A DNA stretch of 64,000 bases from Clarkia xantiana subsp. parviflora (GCA_036873135.1 JAPTYO010000002.1:45127452-45191451); one strand, 5' to 3'. Numbered from the stretch's first letter, positions 45,346 to 57,720 are shown. The notes: a model not told the origin generated them from the sequence alone. Numbers and translations are program-made.

Positions 45346-46185
45346 TGTTGGGTTACGATTATAGAGGACAAGCCGACGGATAGTCGAGAGCATATAGGTC
45401 GGGACTCCTGAAAGAGAGTTGACAACCAATCATATTCAGAATGAAGAAACAAGTACAAGTAGTCGACACCAAACATTGAGAAAGTCGACGACTCAGGTCC
45501 TCTTGAAGACTAGAGAAAATTCCGCTAAAAAATCTCCCTCTTAAAGTAAGAGTCGAGTCGGCAGCCAAGCACTATTGAAGAAACCTTCCTCCTAAGGAAA
45601 AGACAATTAGAAACCTGCTTGCCGCCTCAGAGAAAACCCTTCCTCTTAAGGAAGGGGCAGGTGGCGGCCTACTTGTCACTTGTTAGCTAAAGAAACCTTT
45701 CCTCTTAAAGAAAGGACAAGTGGCGACCTACTTCTACCGCCATGAAGGAAACCTTTCTCTTAAATAATGGTAAGGTGGCGACCTGCTTCGACCGCCAGAA
45801 GAAAACCTTCCTAGCAAAGGAAAGATGAGGTGGCGACCTGCTTGTCACCTACTTATACCGACTCCGGACAGAAACCCTCCTAAGAGGGTAGCCGCCATTT
45901 AAAATCGATACATTTCCCATATAAATAAGGGAACACTTTCATTATTTATCTAAGTTACAGTCATATACTTTTACAGTATTCTCTCAAATCCCATTACTGA
46001 CTTAAGCTTCGGAGTGGAATCAGGGGCAAATCTCCAACCCCTTATCAGGTTCTCGCCTTCCAGACGCTCAAAAGGAGACTAAGCACCCCTCGAGGTCGAG
46101 AAAGATACCTAGAAGAGCATGTCAAAGGTGAAACCTCGATGTCTATTACTAGAAGCTTCAGGCCACGTCATATTGGTCCCAACAT
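45346..46185 (+). repeat. E5 5' LTR (840 bp)
   Basis: Starts TGTTGGGTTACG and ends CCCAACA. It pairs with 52632-53464. It contains repeated aaaccttcctcttaaggaa-type units (45590-45880) and a TATA-like tataaataagg near 45921. Confidence 0.88.
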
Positions 46186-46206
46186 TTGGCGCCGTCTGTG
46201 GAAACG
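46186..46206 (+). other. Primer-binding site of E5
   Basis: TTTGGCGCCGTCTGTGGAA begins immediately after the LTR end; same class as the E2 PBS. Confidence 0.8.
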
Positions 46207-46220
46207 GTGATAAAAAATTC

Positions 46221-47805
46221 ATGGCTCCCAACAAGAACCTAAAGAAGGTAGCAACTGTTATAGGATAGGTGGAAAAATCTTAATCAAACCCTTCCAGCTC
46301 AAGGCAAGTCAGCGGAGAAGAAATGAGAGATCCTTCGCACCAAAAAAAATGGTTAGCATGAGGAAGAACATCTCCACCCTGATCCACCTCTAAATACAAC
46401 AGATCCATAGGAAGAAGCTAGAACGACTCCCATCGTTGTCCCCCAACAAGTAATGGCGGCGTTCATAGATTTCTGGAATCAATCAAATGAGGGAACCATC
46501 CCAAAAGCTCAGGAGCCAGGACTCGAGACTTCCCAAAAGGATGGGGTGGCTTCCAGTGTAAAGACAGTTGAAACCAATCTTCCAGAGGCGAGGGAGACTC
46601 AAAAGGCTCTTGAAGTCGACACTCCTACTAAAGAACCTGTCTTATTCACTATAGGACAGGTAGAAGAACTGCTCGAGAAAAAGAGAAGGGGAGCGAGCGA
46701 CATGCTGACCGTTCGTGATCACACCTCTCACCCCTTCTCCAAGAGACTCTTCGAAACTCGAGTTCCCTCATAAGTATTTGTAAGGAACATCGAAGACTAT
46801 ACAGGTGAAGGATACCATGTTCGTCATATCAACGCCCACAACTCTTCCCTCATAGGAAGAGGGGCAACACCAGACCATTATGCAGCTCTCTTCCCGACGA
46901 CTCTAAAAAAATAAGCCTCCAGATGGTTCTATGGCCTTCCCGAAAATTCAATAGATTCGTGGGAGGAGCTAAAAACCAAGTCCATAGAGGGGCACATAGG
47001 CATGAGACAACGCCTCAAGAGCATGGACTTTGTGGATAAAATTGAGCAAGGTCCTAATTTAACCTTGGCCTATCATAAGATACTCCAGTAGCTGAATGAA
47101 GATGCCACTGATGGCGAGCTGATAAGGACCTTCTAGAGAGGTCTAAGAGTTCAAAGTCAAGCTCTGAAAGACAGCATGGTGATGAAGCCCGTACGAAAGA
47201 TTGATGCCCTTGCCATCAAAGTTAAGAAGTATATCGACCTAGAAAGGTCGCATGAAAAGTCACAGGCGGAACTCAGGAAGGAAACTGTCCCCGCAAAAAC
47301 AGAGGAAGTCTCCGCCTCGCGACCTCAGAAGAAGGAAGATAGGCGAGATGGAAGCTTCCGATAAGGAAATCATCAAGGCCAACATCTCACGCACAACATC
47401 TCTGTGGTGCTCAAGAAATGGAGAAACTCGGATTAGATGACCCACCTCCTGTAATGAAGAGTCCAATGGGTACACAAATAAACGACTATTGTCATTACCA
47501 CCGAGTTAGGGGACACGACACTAACGAATGTGTCGCCTTGAAGCAAGATATATAAGCTCTCAATCAAAGGGGTAAGCTGGTAAAGTTCATAGAAAAACCC
47601 TTCAAAGCTCCAAGAAAGCAAATTCGCAGCCCACAAAAAGCTTATCGCTCCACCTCACACAATAATCCTCCTCCCATTCAAAGAGGGACGGTGAATGTTA
47701 TCACGGGAGGATTCGCCACTGGAGGTGAGACTAGTACCGCCAGAGAGTTGTACGCCACCCAAGTCCTGACAACTGAAATAAGGGAGAATGGACATCAAGA
47801 AGTCG
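46221..47805 (+). pseudogene. E5 gag, degenerate
   Basis: It starts at the ATG at 46221 (MAPNKNLKKVATV), followed by an early TAG. Open stretches encode gag-like sequence: DHTSHPFSKRLFETRVPS, YHVRHINAHNSSLIGRG, SRWFYGLPENSIDSWEELK, NLTLAYHKILQ and KIDALAIKVKKYIDLERS, matching the Retrotrans_gag layout. A knuckle with YCHYHRVRGHDTNEC (C-X2-H-X4-H-X4-C) lies near 47490-47535. Several in-frame stops and at least one frameshift break it. It resembles E2 gag in motif order (HPFSDEV in E2, HPFSKRL here) but is clearly divergent. Confidence 0.82.
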
Positions 47806-47809
47806 ACCA

Positions 47810-48290
47810 ATGATCATAAGTTTCACAACTGATGACCTCATGATGGTAACTCAACCTCATGAAGACGCCCTAATGATTACTGCCACCTTGGCAGAATATG
47901 AAGTCAAGAGAATCCTCATTGACATTGGGAGCTCGACAGATATCCTTTTCTATGAGGCCTTTCTCAATTTAGGGCTTACTATAAAAGATTTGAAGAAAGT
48001 CGACTTCCCATTAATCGGTTTTGCAGGAAAAACCACCTATCCTATGGTTGCTATTAAGCTGCCAATAATCTTGGGAAAGGAAAAGAAGATTTTGATGATC
48101 GACATACTCTTCGTCGTTGTCGACGCCGCATCTTCTTATAATACTATCATCGGAAGAACTGCCCTCAATCCTCATCGAATAATCTCGTCGACTGCTCATC
48201 AAGTCATGAGGTTCCAGACACCAAATGGGATAGGAGAGGTTAGAGGGGATCAAATTACGTCTCGATGATGTTACGTTAGCTCAATGCGAC
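47810..48290 (+). pseudogene. E5 protease, active-site Ser replaced by Ile
   Basis: Open frame with VKRILIDIGSSTDILFYEAF, FAGKTTYPMVAIKLPIIL and SYNTIIGRTALNPHR, then RFQTPNGIGEVRGDQ. It is homologous to the DSG aspartic protease of E2 (LVDSGSAADL), but the catalytic D-S-G is D-I-G here, so activity is doubtful. The frame stops shortly after GDQITSR, where RT would begin in an autonomous element. Gag and protease are kept, the rest of pol is not. Confidence 0.85.
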
Positions 48291-48469
48291 GCCGGGATCA
48301 AAGAGAAGTCATAGAAACAACGCCTAATTAAAAAACCGTTATATTCATTATATGACTAATGTTTCAAGCTTTGCTTTTGATGTAAAACTCAGGATGATGA
48401 ACAAATATAGTCTCTCAAGACTTCTTTTTCATATAAATATCTAAGTCTACCATTAATGAACGCGTCAAC

Positions 48470-49640
48470 ATACAAAAATCGATTGTCGACCATCAAATAA
48501 TCTAATGTCAACAATATCACTCGGATTAGTCAACATTTCGAAAGAGGTTAGGCGTCGAAGAAACCATTTTCCGAATCGATTGTCGACCATCAAACAATCT
48601 GATATCAACAATATCACTTAGATTAGTCGACAACTCGAAAGAGTTTAGGCGTCGAAGAAATCCTTTTCCGAATCGATTGTCGACCATCAAATAATCAGAT
48701 ATCAACAATATCACTCAGATTAGTCGACAACTCAAAAGAGGTTAGGCGTCGAAGAAACCCTTTTCCGAATCGATTTTCGACCATCAAATAATCTGATATA
48801 AAAAATATCACTCAAATTAGTCGACAACTCGAAAGAGGTTAGGCGTCGAAGAAAACCTTTTCCGAATCGATTGTCGACCATCAAATAATCTGATATCAAC
48901 AATATCACTCAGATTAGTCGACAAATCGAAAGAGGTTAGGCGTCGTAGAAACCCTTTTCCGAATCGATTTTCGACCATCAAATAATCTGATATCAACAAT
49001 ATCACTCAGATTAGTCAACAACTCGAAAGAGGTTAGGCGTCGAAGAAACCCTTTTCCGAATCGATTGTCGACCATCAAATAATCTGATATCAACAATATC
49101 ACTCAAATTAGTCGACAACTAGAAAGAGGTTAGGCGTCAAAGAAACCCTTTTCTGAATCGATTTTTGGCCATCAACTAATCTGATATCAACAATATCACT
49201 CAGATTAGTCGACAACTTGAAAGAGGTTAGGCGTCGAAGAAACCCTTTTCCGAATTGATTGTCGACCATCAAATAATCTAATATCAACAATATCACTCAG
49301 ATTAGTCGACAACACGAAAGAGGTTAAGCATCGAAGAAACCCTTTTCCGAATCAATTGTCGACCATCAAATAATATGTTATCAAAAATATCACTCAGATT
49401 AGTCGACAACTCGAAAGTGGTTAGGCATCAAAGACAAGTCCTTTTCCTGAATCGATTGTTGACCATCAAATAATCTTATATCAAAAATATCACTCAGATT
49501 AGTCGACAACTCGAAAGAGGGCAGTCATCAAAGACAAGTCCTTTTCTAAATCGACTATTGACTCATAAAATTCTGATATCAACTATATCACTCAGATTGG
49601 TCGATAAATCGAAAGAAGTTAGGAAAATAAGTCTTTTTCC
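48470..49640. repeat. 97-bp tandem repeat array with hairpin units (E5)
   Basis: About 11-12 units with a 97-bp period. Each contains TTGTCGAC, a 7-base bulge, TAATCTGA, a loop, then TCAGATTAGTCGACAA, so the two halves can pair over 16 bp interrupted by a bulge. The array lies between the 3' ends of the convergent gag-pro and aORF. Repeated 62-residue minus-strand ORFs are by-products. Confidence 0.88.
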
Positions 49641-49771
49641 CAATCATCGTCAAAGAATAAAACCTAATATCTACCATATCACTTGGGTTTCGTCGACGAT
49701 TAGATTAAGGAAAGACATTACCCTTAAGATCCCGATAAATTAAATGTCCTTATAATAGATCCGATTTTAAG

Positions 49772-52076
49772 TTATATCAATCGAATAAAAAGGAAGATCG
49801 ATAAAAGCTTGAGGAAAAATAAAGGCGCAAACAAATAAGTCGTCACAAAAATCCCATCTTCATTAATAAACATCGTTAAATCATGGGAGAAAAATAAAAA
49901 AAGAAAGAAAATATATACATTGTTCTTAGAACTTCTTTTTTTAGCCGCAACTTTGGTGGCGAGATATGCCTGAAGAGCTACCACCTTTGAAAAATCAAAG
50001 TCAAGATGCAGAGCTCTAACATCTGTCACCACCGACTGAAATTTTGAAAGGAGCATGTTTCTGCAGGTGACGGCACCATCTTCATGAAAAGCGGCGCTGG
50101 ACTTGTAAGTAGCAACAACTCGGGATAAAGCCACCTCGCTCTCCTCTGTTTTGGGCTTCAAGTCGGCAACCTCCTTTAAAGCAAACTTGGTATGAAAATT
50201 CTCGAGGACAGCAATCGATATCCGTCGAACATCGGAGGACTCCACATTGAGGAGAATTGAAAGCCTTAAAGTCTACTTACATTGAGAGAGATCTTCAGAG
50301 GTAGTGTCGAGGGCCTCGTTCAAACGAGCCATATCCTCCTTCAACTGGGAAAACTCTTTTCTAAGGCGTTGCTTTTCCCCTACCTCCGTTTTGGCATCAA
50401 AAACCGCAAGCTTCTCCCTAAGAGAAGACAGCTTCTCATTAAGATCGAGGATTAAGCGGGAAATCTGGAGAAAGTCTCGAGAAGCCTAACAACAAAAATC
50501 TACGGATCAACAAAAGATCAAGGAATTAAGATTTAAACAAAGCACTTAAAAATAATATTTTTCTACCTTGGTATGTCTGTTTAAAAACATGTGAACAGCT
50601 TCGTCGACTTCTTTAGCCCGAGTCGATAGACGAGGACGATCCTATGGGGGCACTGAAGTGTTGAGTAAATTCAGCGCCATGTTTTGATTAGCGAGGGAAT
50701 GACCTTCCTTCAACTGATACCCCTTCAAATAATTAAGAAGGTTCCAGTCGACTTCCTCGGAAGAGTCCTTGGGGACACAGTGAAGCATCTTCCAGCTAAA
50801 GGGAGGACCTTCAAACTTTAGGCCTGTCATGGCTTGAGGGGCAGATGAATCGGCAATACTCTTGCCTTTCAAATCAGCTCCTATAACAAAAGAGGAATGT
50901 GATAAGCTGCTGCAGAAAAATAAGAATAAAATCGATGAGGAACAGCCATTCCTCCGATCGCAGGTGAGGAACTCAAAGGAGTATCAGGAACAGAAGAAGC
51001 ACTAGCATCATCGAATTCTGCTAGGGGGGTGGTGGATGTCACCTTGACCCTTTTGGTACCTTTGGCGATGATCTTTCTAGAAGAAGATTCACGAATAACC
51101 GCCATTTTCATCCTTATTTTGGGCATCTTCTCTACCACAAGGGAATCCTCGGTAGGAGCCTCCGTAACAGCAGGGACCTCCTCAGCAGTCTCGACGTTTG
51201 TCACCGGAGAATCGTGAAAAATCGGAACTCCTGTCGCAACCTGATCATGAGCGTCAAAAATCTTCGTAAAAAGACCTACGAAAAGAAAAGGAAGGCTTAA
51301 AACATAAGTATAGAGAAAACAAAAGTTACCAAGTTGATAGGAATCTCTTCTGAACGAGTATGTATCCCCGCCTGGTTGAGGGCATTCTCGGTAGTGTCGT
51401 CGACAGAATTCCAAGGATTAAAGCCCATTTGAGTAACTACGGCGTGAATCTTGCCGATATTGGCAAACTCTTCAGGGGTTAAACCCTCTAAGGAAGGAGG
51501 ATGATCTGTCCCAAGGCGAGCACTGAGAGGCCAGGTAACACCTTCCTGACAGAAGAAATACTAATTCTTCCAATTGGCGTTAAGGGATTTAAACCCTGTT
51601 ACCATAGCCCTGGCTTATCCCCAATAAAGACGATCATCCGACGGAGGCCACCGAGTCTTAAAAGCGAAGACTACTTGTTTATTACCCACCAACTGGTAAA
51701 AACATCTGAAAACTTGAAGGCTGTAATCCCAGCGGCTTACGTCGCATAAGCAGTGGAAATCCACCCAGTAACGTAGGGCATTTACAGTAAGCTGACAGGG
51801 AAGGATTCCATAATGCTCGCAAACTTCCTCTAATTCATAGAAGAAGGGAAAGCGAAGCCCTGCCTCGATCTGACCGACGAAGACAGGGATCTCTCCCGCC
51901 TGAGCATGATAAGGCTCATGAGGGGCACCACCGTATCGAAGTATCTCACTATCGCTAGGATTGGCCAAAGTCACTGCTTCCATTAAAGCAGTGCTCGACA
52001 GCTTGTTCACTTTAGGAGGGTCGGGAAAAGAAGGATTAAAGCCAAAAGACCTACCTGGTGGAATTTGAGCAGCCAT
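49772..52076 (-). pseudogene. E5 aORF: Transposase_28-like, linker, coiled coil (antisense)
   Basis: Minus-strand, several exons. The start is the Met at 52076 (MAAQIPPGRSFGFNP). Domain 1 (about 51615-51950) has IPVFVGQIEAG, LRFPFFYELEEVCEHYGI and WDYSLQVFRCFYQL, homologous to E2 and E3 aORFs. A NWKN-stop-YFFC motif follows with an in-frame stop. A Ser/Pro/Glu-rich linker lies at about 50900-51260. Then come GLKFEGPPFSWKML, a coiled coil (ILDLNEKLSSLREKLAVFDA, 50283-50490) and a C-terminal part with LHLDFDFSKVVALQAYLA (49930-50245). It converges on gag-pro across the 97-bp array. Coding state is degraded; function unknown. Confidence 0.75.
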
Positions 52077-52617
52077 GGGAGTATTTGAAAGCGATCGCAA
52101 AAAAGACGCTTCTCAATTAGGGTCTGAAGGACCAGCACTCCAGCAGTGGCGACTCCAACTAAAATTCTTTCCTCTGGAGAGCAAGAACGAGGCGAGTTCG
52201 GGTTGATGAAGAAAGCACTATATTGATTCGCGAGAATGAATGAAAATGGGAGCAAGAGTGAAAACTGAAAGTGATGTACTGGTATTTATACTAAAGTTTC
52301 CGCCGCCTAGGATATCTTCCCGAGGAAGCTTTCCCTAGGTCATCACTCATTGGTGCAATCACTGACAACATTACCATTGGCTGAAATTACCGTTGTAAAT
52401 TTACAAGACGACCTTTGAGCTTCTCCAAGTCTCCCAACGGTCAAAAAGTTAAAATTCCGGGTCAACAACTCGACCAAGGGATCCTGACCTTGACCCAAAA
52501 GGACCAACTAAGAAAGTTCAAAGTCTGCGATCTGACTAAGTACAAATCCCGCTAAAAATCCTTCAAATCATTACTCGACTTAAGAACACTTCTTCATAAT
52601 GAAGTCGACGACTCAAG

Positions 52618-52631
52618 TCTCGGGGGGCAAG
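52618..52631 (+). other. Polypurine tract of E5
   Basis: ctcggggggcaag immediately before the 3' LTR. Confidence 0.75.
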
Positions 52632-53464
52632 TATTGGGTTACGATTATAGAGGACAAGCCGATGGATAGTCAAGAGCATATAGGTCAGGACTTCTGAAAG
52701 AGAGTCGACGACCAATCATACGAAAATGAAGAAACAAGTAGTCGACACCAAATATTGAGAAAGTCGACGACTCAGATCTTTCTTGAAGACTGGCGACAAG
52801 TCCGCTCAAAACTCTCCCTCTTAAGGTAAGAATCGAGTCGGCAGCCAAGCACTATTGAAGAAACCTTCCTCCTACGGAAAAGACAAGTGGCAACCTGTTT
52901 GCCGCCTCAGAGAAAACCCTTCCTCTTAAGGAAGGGACAGGTGGCGACCTACTTGTCACCTGTTAGCTAAAGAAACCTTTCCTCTTAAGCAAATGACAAG
53001 TGGTAACATGCTTCTGCCGCCATGAAGGAAACCTTCCTCTTAAGGAATGGTGAGGTGGCGACCTCTTTCGACTGCCAGAGGAAAAACTTCCAAGCAAAGG
53101 AAAGATGAGGTGGCGACCTTCTTGTCACCTACTTATACCGACTCTGGACAGAAACCCTCCCAAGAGGGTAGCCCCCATTTAAAGTCGGTGCATTTCCCCT
53201 ATAAATAGGGGATCACTTTCATTATTTATGTAAGTTACATTCATATACCTTTACATTATTCTCTCAAACTCCGTTACTGACTTAAGCTTCGAAGTTAAAT
53301 CAGGGGCAAATCCCCAACCCCTTTTCAGGTTCTAGCCTGTCAGGCGCTCAAAAAGAGACTAAGCACCCCACGAGGTCGAGAAAGATACCTAGAAGAGCAA
53401 GTCAAAGGCGAAACCTCGAAGTCCATTACTAGAAGCTTCAAACCACGTAATTTTGATACCAACA
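52632..53464 (+). repeat. E5 3' LTR (833 bp)
   Basis: Starts TATTGGGTTACG (TG changed to TA) and ends ACCAACA. It differs from the 5' LTR by many substitutions and small indels, so insertion is not recent. TATA-like tataaatagggg near 53199-53210. Confidence 0.88.
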
Positions 53465-53889
53465 AAAGGTATGTAACTTCTTAGGATGTATAAGAGGTGT
53501 GCTACCCCCCCCCCCTTCCTCTTGAGTATAAGGGATACGCTGCCTCCGTGATGTATGTGGATAATGTACAACTACTTAGGATGTATTTAGGAGGTGTGCT
53601 ACCCCCCCCCCCCCCTCTTGAGTATAGGAGATACGTTGCCTACAAGGTGGATGTAGTGGTCGTTTGTCAAAAAATGACTTTGAATTTTTTATGAGTGTTG
53701 ACGAGCCTCCTTTTTTCATTGTAGGTTGCTCGTGCTTCTTTTAGCTTTGGAACATCACTTCTGAGTGCGGGCTTCTTCATCATTTTCTTGGGACTACAGT
53801 ATTCTTCATCACGAGTAAGTCTCCTTTTACTAGAAATCATGTTGTTATATTCCCTGATCGCTATTGGATATTGGATTCTATTGAGGACC
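53465..53889. other. E3 3' non-coding region, right part
   Basis: It continues E3 after the E5 insertion. Two similar blocks with long C-runs (near 53506-53518 and 53602-53615), each followed by ctcttgagtataRgRgatac. No gene. Confidence 0.5.
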
Positions 53890-56343
53890 GGATGTCCCTA
53901 TTAGATCTGAGTCGGTCTCTGAGTTGGAGTCGTTGTCTGATACTAAGTTAGGGAATTTTCTAGAGACTGGTCTAGAGTTTTCATCTGAAGCGTTGTCGGG
54001 TTCTGATACCTCGTCTGATTCAGAGGCTAGTGAGGAGTCAGCACAGGGGCCGGCCGCTCCAACTGAGTCTGAGTCTGTCGACTATGTTGAGCATCTGGGA
54101 CGAAGGTATTCTGGGAATATCCTTCATGCTAAGGAGTATCACTCTCATATTACCTTGGCTGGGTTGAGCGATATTGATGAAGTTGTATATCCTTTCGATC
54201 ATTATCAAAAGTATAAAATAGGAGATGTTACCGTACCTCCTCCTGGCATGGCTGCGTTATATGTCGTCCAGGTGCATAGTGGACTGCGCTTCCCTTTCTG
54301 CCCAGATCTTCTGGAATTGAGTCGCTACTATGGGATATCTCCTCTTGATCTTGCTCCCAACGCCATTCGGGCTTCCGTTGGTTTCCGAGTTCTTTGTCAT
54401 CGTCAAGGTTGGAACTACTCCCTCGCACTTTTTAGGTGCTTCTTTATGCTTCAGTTTCACAAGTTGACTAAGATGTTTACTATGGTCACTCGGTTTCCTT
54501 CATATCCAAAGTCGAGCTGCGGAGATGAGGGTAAATTTTCATGGAACAACCGTGTTCGCTTTGTTGCTCCCATTGATAGGTCGAGCAAATAGTGGAGGAA
54601 TCGCAGTCATTTTATTAGGGACAATCAATCCCCCTAGCAGGCTAACCATTGTTCTATTAAGGATTTTGTCTTGGATTTTTTCGAGTTATCTTTAACGGAC
54701 AGGAAGACGGTTAGAGCTATATATGCGTCTCACAGAGTTCGGGGTTATCAGGCTGTGCGGGCTTATTCTGTGTCGGATTTACGTGGGGCGGGCATTTTAC
54801 TAACGCCTTCTCTGGTACGCAATTAAATTTCCTATTTTTACGTTGTTTTTGCTTTCTCCTTTGCAGATTGGTTTGCTGACAAAACCTCACAATTTCAGGT
54901 GGGCTGCTCCACCCGAGGTGCTACCTCGTCTTAAAAGAGAAATGTGTCACAAGGTGATGTTCCTCGAGCTCCTAGAGTGTCTAAACCCTCCGTGGTTATT
55001 GCGGCCTCTGGTATGTGATCATTCATAATTGTTGCATATGTTTTATGTTATTTTTCTGGCTATTCCTATGCTTTCTTTGTTGCGTTTGCAGGCCCTGCAG
55101 ATCAAGCGAACAAAATTCATGTGCCTAAGCTGAAGAGGTATTCCTTTGAAGGTGGATCCTCGAAGGACCCTTCTTGTGTGAAGAAGAAATTGATCAATCT
55201 TGATGATTCCCCGAAGGCTTCTTCTTGCTACAAAGAGAAGGTAGTTGTCGACAAGGGTAAAAGCCTTGCAGTGGAGGTGGGAGTTACTCCAGACGAAGGT
55301 GGTTTATCCAATCCGCCTATTCCCGACCCGAAGATACCCCTTGCATGTATCTATTTGTTTCTTTTGATTCCATCTTCATATGTGTTATGTGTTATTCATG
55401 TGTTAATATGTAGGTCGCATGCGTCTTCCCAAGCTATCCCGAAGGGACTTGATTCCTCCTTTGAAGGTAGATATTGTCGGCTCGGCGTGGACGCCTTATG
55501 CCTCTGTTGGGGAATAAACTTTGATCATTTATCTACTTTTCGGACTCCCGATATTGGTGTGCGCATGCTGAATGCGTTTTTTGCTCCTTGCGATCGTAAA
55601 GTCGTGCCCGATAGCCGCTTTGTTGCGAATAGTTATGATCGAGAGTTATTGTCTCGGTTTGCTCCCGTAAGTGCATTCACTTATCGTATTTATATTTTGT
55701 ATCTTCATTATTTGATGTTTACTCTTTTTTTTTAGGTTGTTGCCGACATGGTGACCATGTCATCCTTCGTTGTCAAGCTTGTCGAGAAAGTTGAAGTTCA
55801 GCAATCCGAGCTGAAAAATCGGAGGACACAGTTCGTGCTTTGAGGAGCAAGGTGTCCCACAATGATTCTGATATGGAGCTTGTCGAAGGCCTTATTGCCT
55901 CTCTCAAAGCTGACATTGCTCACCTTCACAAGGAAAGGGAATGTGCTGATATTTCGGCGAAGGAGCGCGTGGAGGCCGCTCTTGCCGGTGCCACTAAGGA
56001 GGTGATTGCTTAAGGTATCAAGGAGTAAGTCGTCTCCTAAGTTTGTGGAGGATGCCACGAAGAAGTGTCAGGGTATGATTTATGATTTTTATGAGGATCT
56101 TGTTACAAAGATATACGACATAGACCCCTTCTTTGATTTCGGTAGTCTTGGAAACTTTGCTGGTTTCGCATCTAGCCATGTGGCAGCGCTAGTTGGTGAG
56201 GAGGATTCCCACTCAGGTGATGATGAGCTTCATTCATCCTCGACTTCTTCCGGTTATGGTTCGGATTCCGCTCCTTCCACACACGAGGGTGGGAACGCTT
56301 CTGTCATCCATTTGATTGGCGGATGTATCTATCCTTTATGTAC
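53890..56343 (+). pseudogene. E3 aORF: Transposase_28-like, linker, coiled coil, acidic tail
   Basis: The first open stretch (to 54592; start unclear) has a Ser/Glu-rich N-terminus, then VTVPPPGMAALYVVQVHSG, LRFPFCPDLLELSRYYGISP and WNYSLALFRCFFML, the same domain as in E2 and E5, then WRNRSHF after a stop. Later exons: about 54870-55010; 55092-55345 (Lys/Ser-rich linker); 55413-55670 (MRLPKLSRRDLIPPLKVDI, later DRELLSRFAP, donor GTAAGT); and from about 55738 (VTMSSFVVKLVEKVE coiled coil) to 56343, with DPFFDFGSLGNFAGF and a Ser/Asp-rich tail. Frameshifts in the coiled coil (about 55840 and 56010) and a stop near 55507 show decay. The intact GTAAGT donor supports the exon model used for E2. 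Confidence 0.74.
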
Positions 56344-56879
56344 ATAGTCGTTTCACTAGACTTATGTTTTTATGCTTGCTTGCTGTTTGGCTTGTTATGT
56401 TGGTAGTTGGGCATGCGTCCCTCCATTTCATTTTGAGAGAACTGTCTACCTTAGTAGTTGGACATGCGTCCCTCCGTATTATTTTGAGAGAACTGTCTTC
56501 CTTAGTAGTTTGACGTATGTATCTTCCTAAGTACTTTGCATGAAACCTGTCTGAAAACTTCTAGACATTATGGTTATGTAAATATAAGCAGTCTTTCATA
56601 CCTTTGTTTGCATATGTGTCATTTTGTTTTAGGTTATGCTTGCATTTGGCGTGTTGCTTCACGACGTAGCATTGCTCGTTGATGCTTCCTCGTTTCTGGT
56701 CGAGGTTGCCTTTATCTTTGCCCTTTGAACATTGGCGTATTAGCATTCATTGTCCAGCCGGTTAACCTCCAAGTGCAATGTTTTTGAAATTATCATTCAC
56801 TAGTATGCTGCGACTTTGCGCGTTGTACGTGATGTTTTTTTGACATCAACATATAATTTTATCCGGTGCTGTGCACGTT
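56344..56879. other. E3 spacer after aORF
   Basis: Non-coding. It includes a 64-bp direct repeat (tagttggacatgcgtccctc units at about 56404 and 56455). No gene. Confidence 0.5.
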
Positions 56880-57720
56880 GTTTCCCCTCTTGGGGTTTCC
56901 AAGGCATGGCATGTTGTAAGAGTGTTGTTTTCGAAATGTCACCGCTATTCGATGCCGCCATATAGTGTTATGGCAAGACACGACTTGCGATTTTTTTATG
57001 TGTTTTATTATCGCATATCTGATGCCTCGTGATAGCGTTGTTGCAAGACGCTACTTCCTAGTATAATATGCGTTTTAACCATTCCTTGATGCCTCAAGGT
57101 AACGTTGTGGCAAGACGTTACTTGCTGGATTTTGTATGTTTTAAGCCGCTTACTCAATGCCTTGAAATAGCGTTATGGTAAGACGCGACTTGCGATGTGC
57201 GCTTTACCGCTTATTCGATAAATCAATGTAGCTTTATGGCAAGACGTTACTTGCTGAATTTTGGTACGTTTTATTCCGCTTACTCAATGCCTTGAGATAG
57301 CGTTTTGGCAAGACACTACTTGCATCCTAAACATGCTACTACAAAGTTAGTGCGTTTTCTGCCTCTTGGTATCCTAAGATGTGGCGTTATGGCAAGATGT
57401 TTCTTTCTTGGTTTGGTACGTTTTACAACCGCTCACCCGATGCCTCGAGGTGGTGTTTTGGCAAGGCGCTACTTGCGAATGCGTTTTTCCTCCAAGATGT
57501 GGCGTTGGTGCAAGACGCTACTTGCTTTTTTTATGCGTTTTTTGTTTGTATGACCATTACCTGGCTTTTCCGAAGTAAGGTCGCGACCTGGTGGACTTTG
57601 CCGTTGTGCATTTGTGTTGTTTATCAACTCGCTTGATAAGTTCAAGGCGGCGTTATGGTAGACACTACTTGCAAGGTTTGGCATGTTTTGGGAGTGTAGG
57701 TCAAGTATCGCAACGCGACT
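56880..57720. repeat. Degenerate ~70-bp tandem array with GCAAG...CTTGC hairpins (E3)
   Basis: About ten units, each with gcgttatgGCAAGACGYTACTTGC-like sequence followed by an AT-rich half with gatgcct. The GCAAG and CTTGC blocks pair around a 6-base loop. A wobble variant (GTAAG with CTTGC) occurs. ORFs 57305-57636 are by-products. Confidence 0.75.

Larger units (their letters stand above)
45346..53464 (+). mobile_element. E5: nearly complete gag-pro LTR retrotransposon with antisense aORF (about 8.1 kb)
   Basis: Structure: LTR 45346-46185, PBS 46186-46206, gag 46221-47805, protease 47810-48290, a 97-bp hairpin-repeat array 48470-49640, a minus-strand multi-exon aORF 49772-52076, PPT 52618-52631, LTR 52632-53464. 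Flanking five bases gaagg and aaagg match at four positions, a likely TSD. RT, RNase H and integrase are absent. It is nested in the 3' non-coding region of E3. Confidence 0.87.

Noticed and set aside
48526..49296. Series of 62-codon minus-strand ORFs
   Set aside because: Reading of the 97-bp repeat; the period is not a multiple of three and the ORF recurs unit by unit.
48470..49640. CRISPR-like array
   Set aside because: Repeats are contiguous 97-bp units with no unique spacers, in plant transposon DNA.
57305..57636. Cys/Phe-rich short ORFs
   Set aside because: They fall entirely within the degenerate hairpin repeat array.
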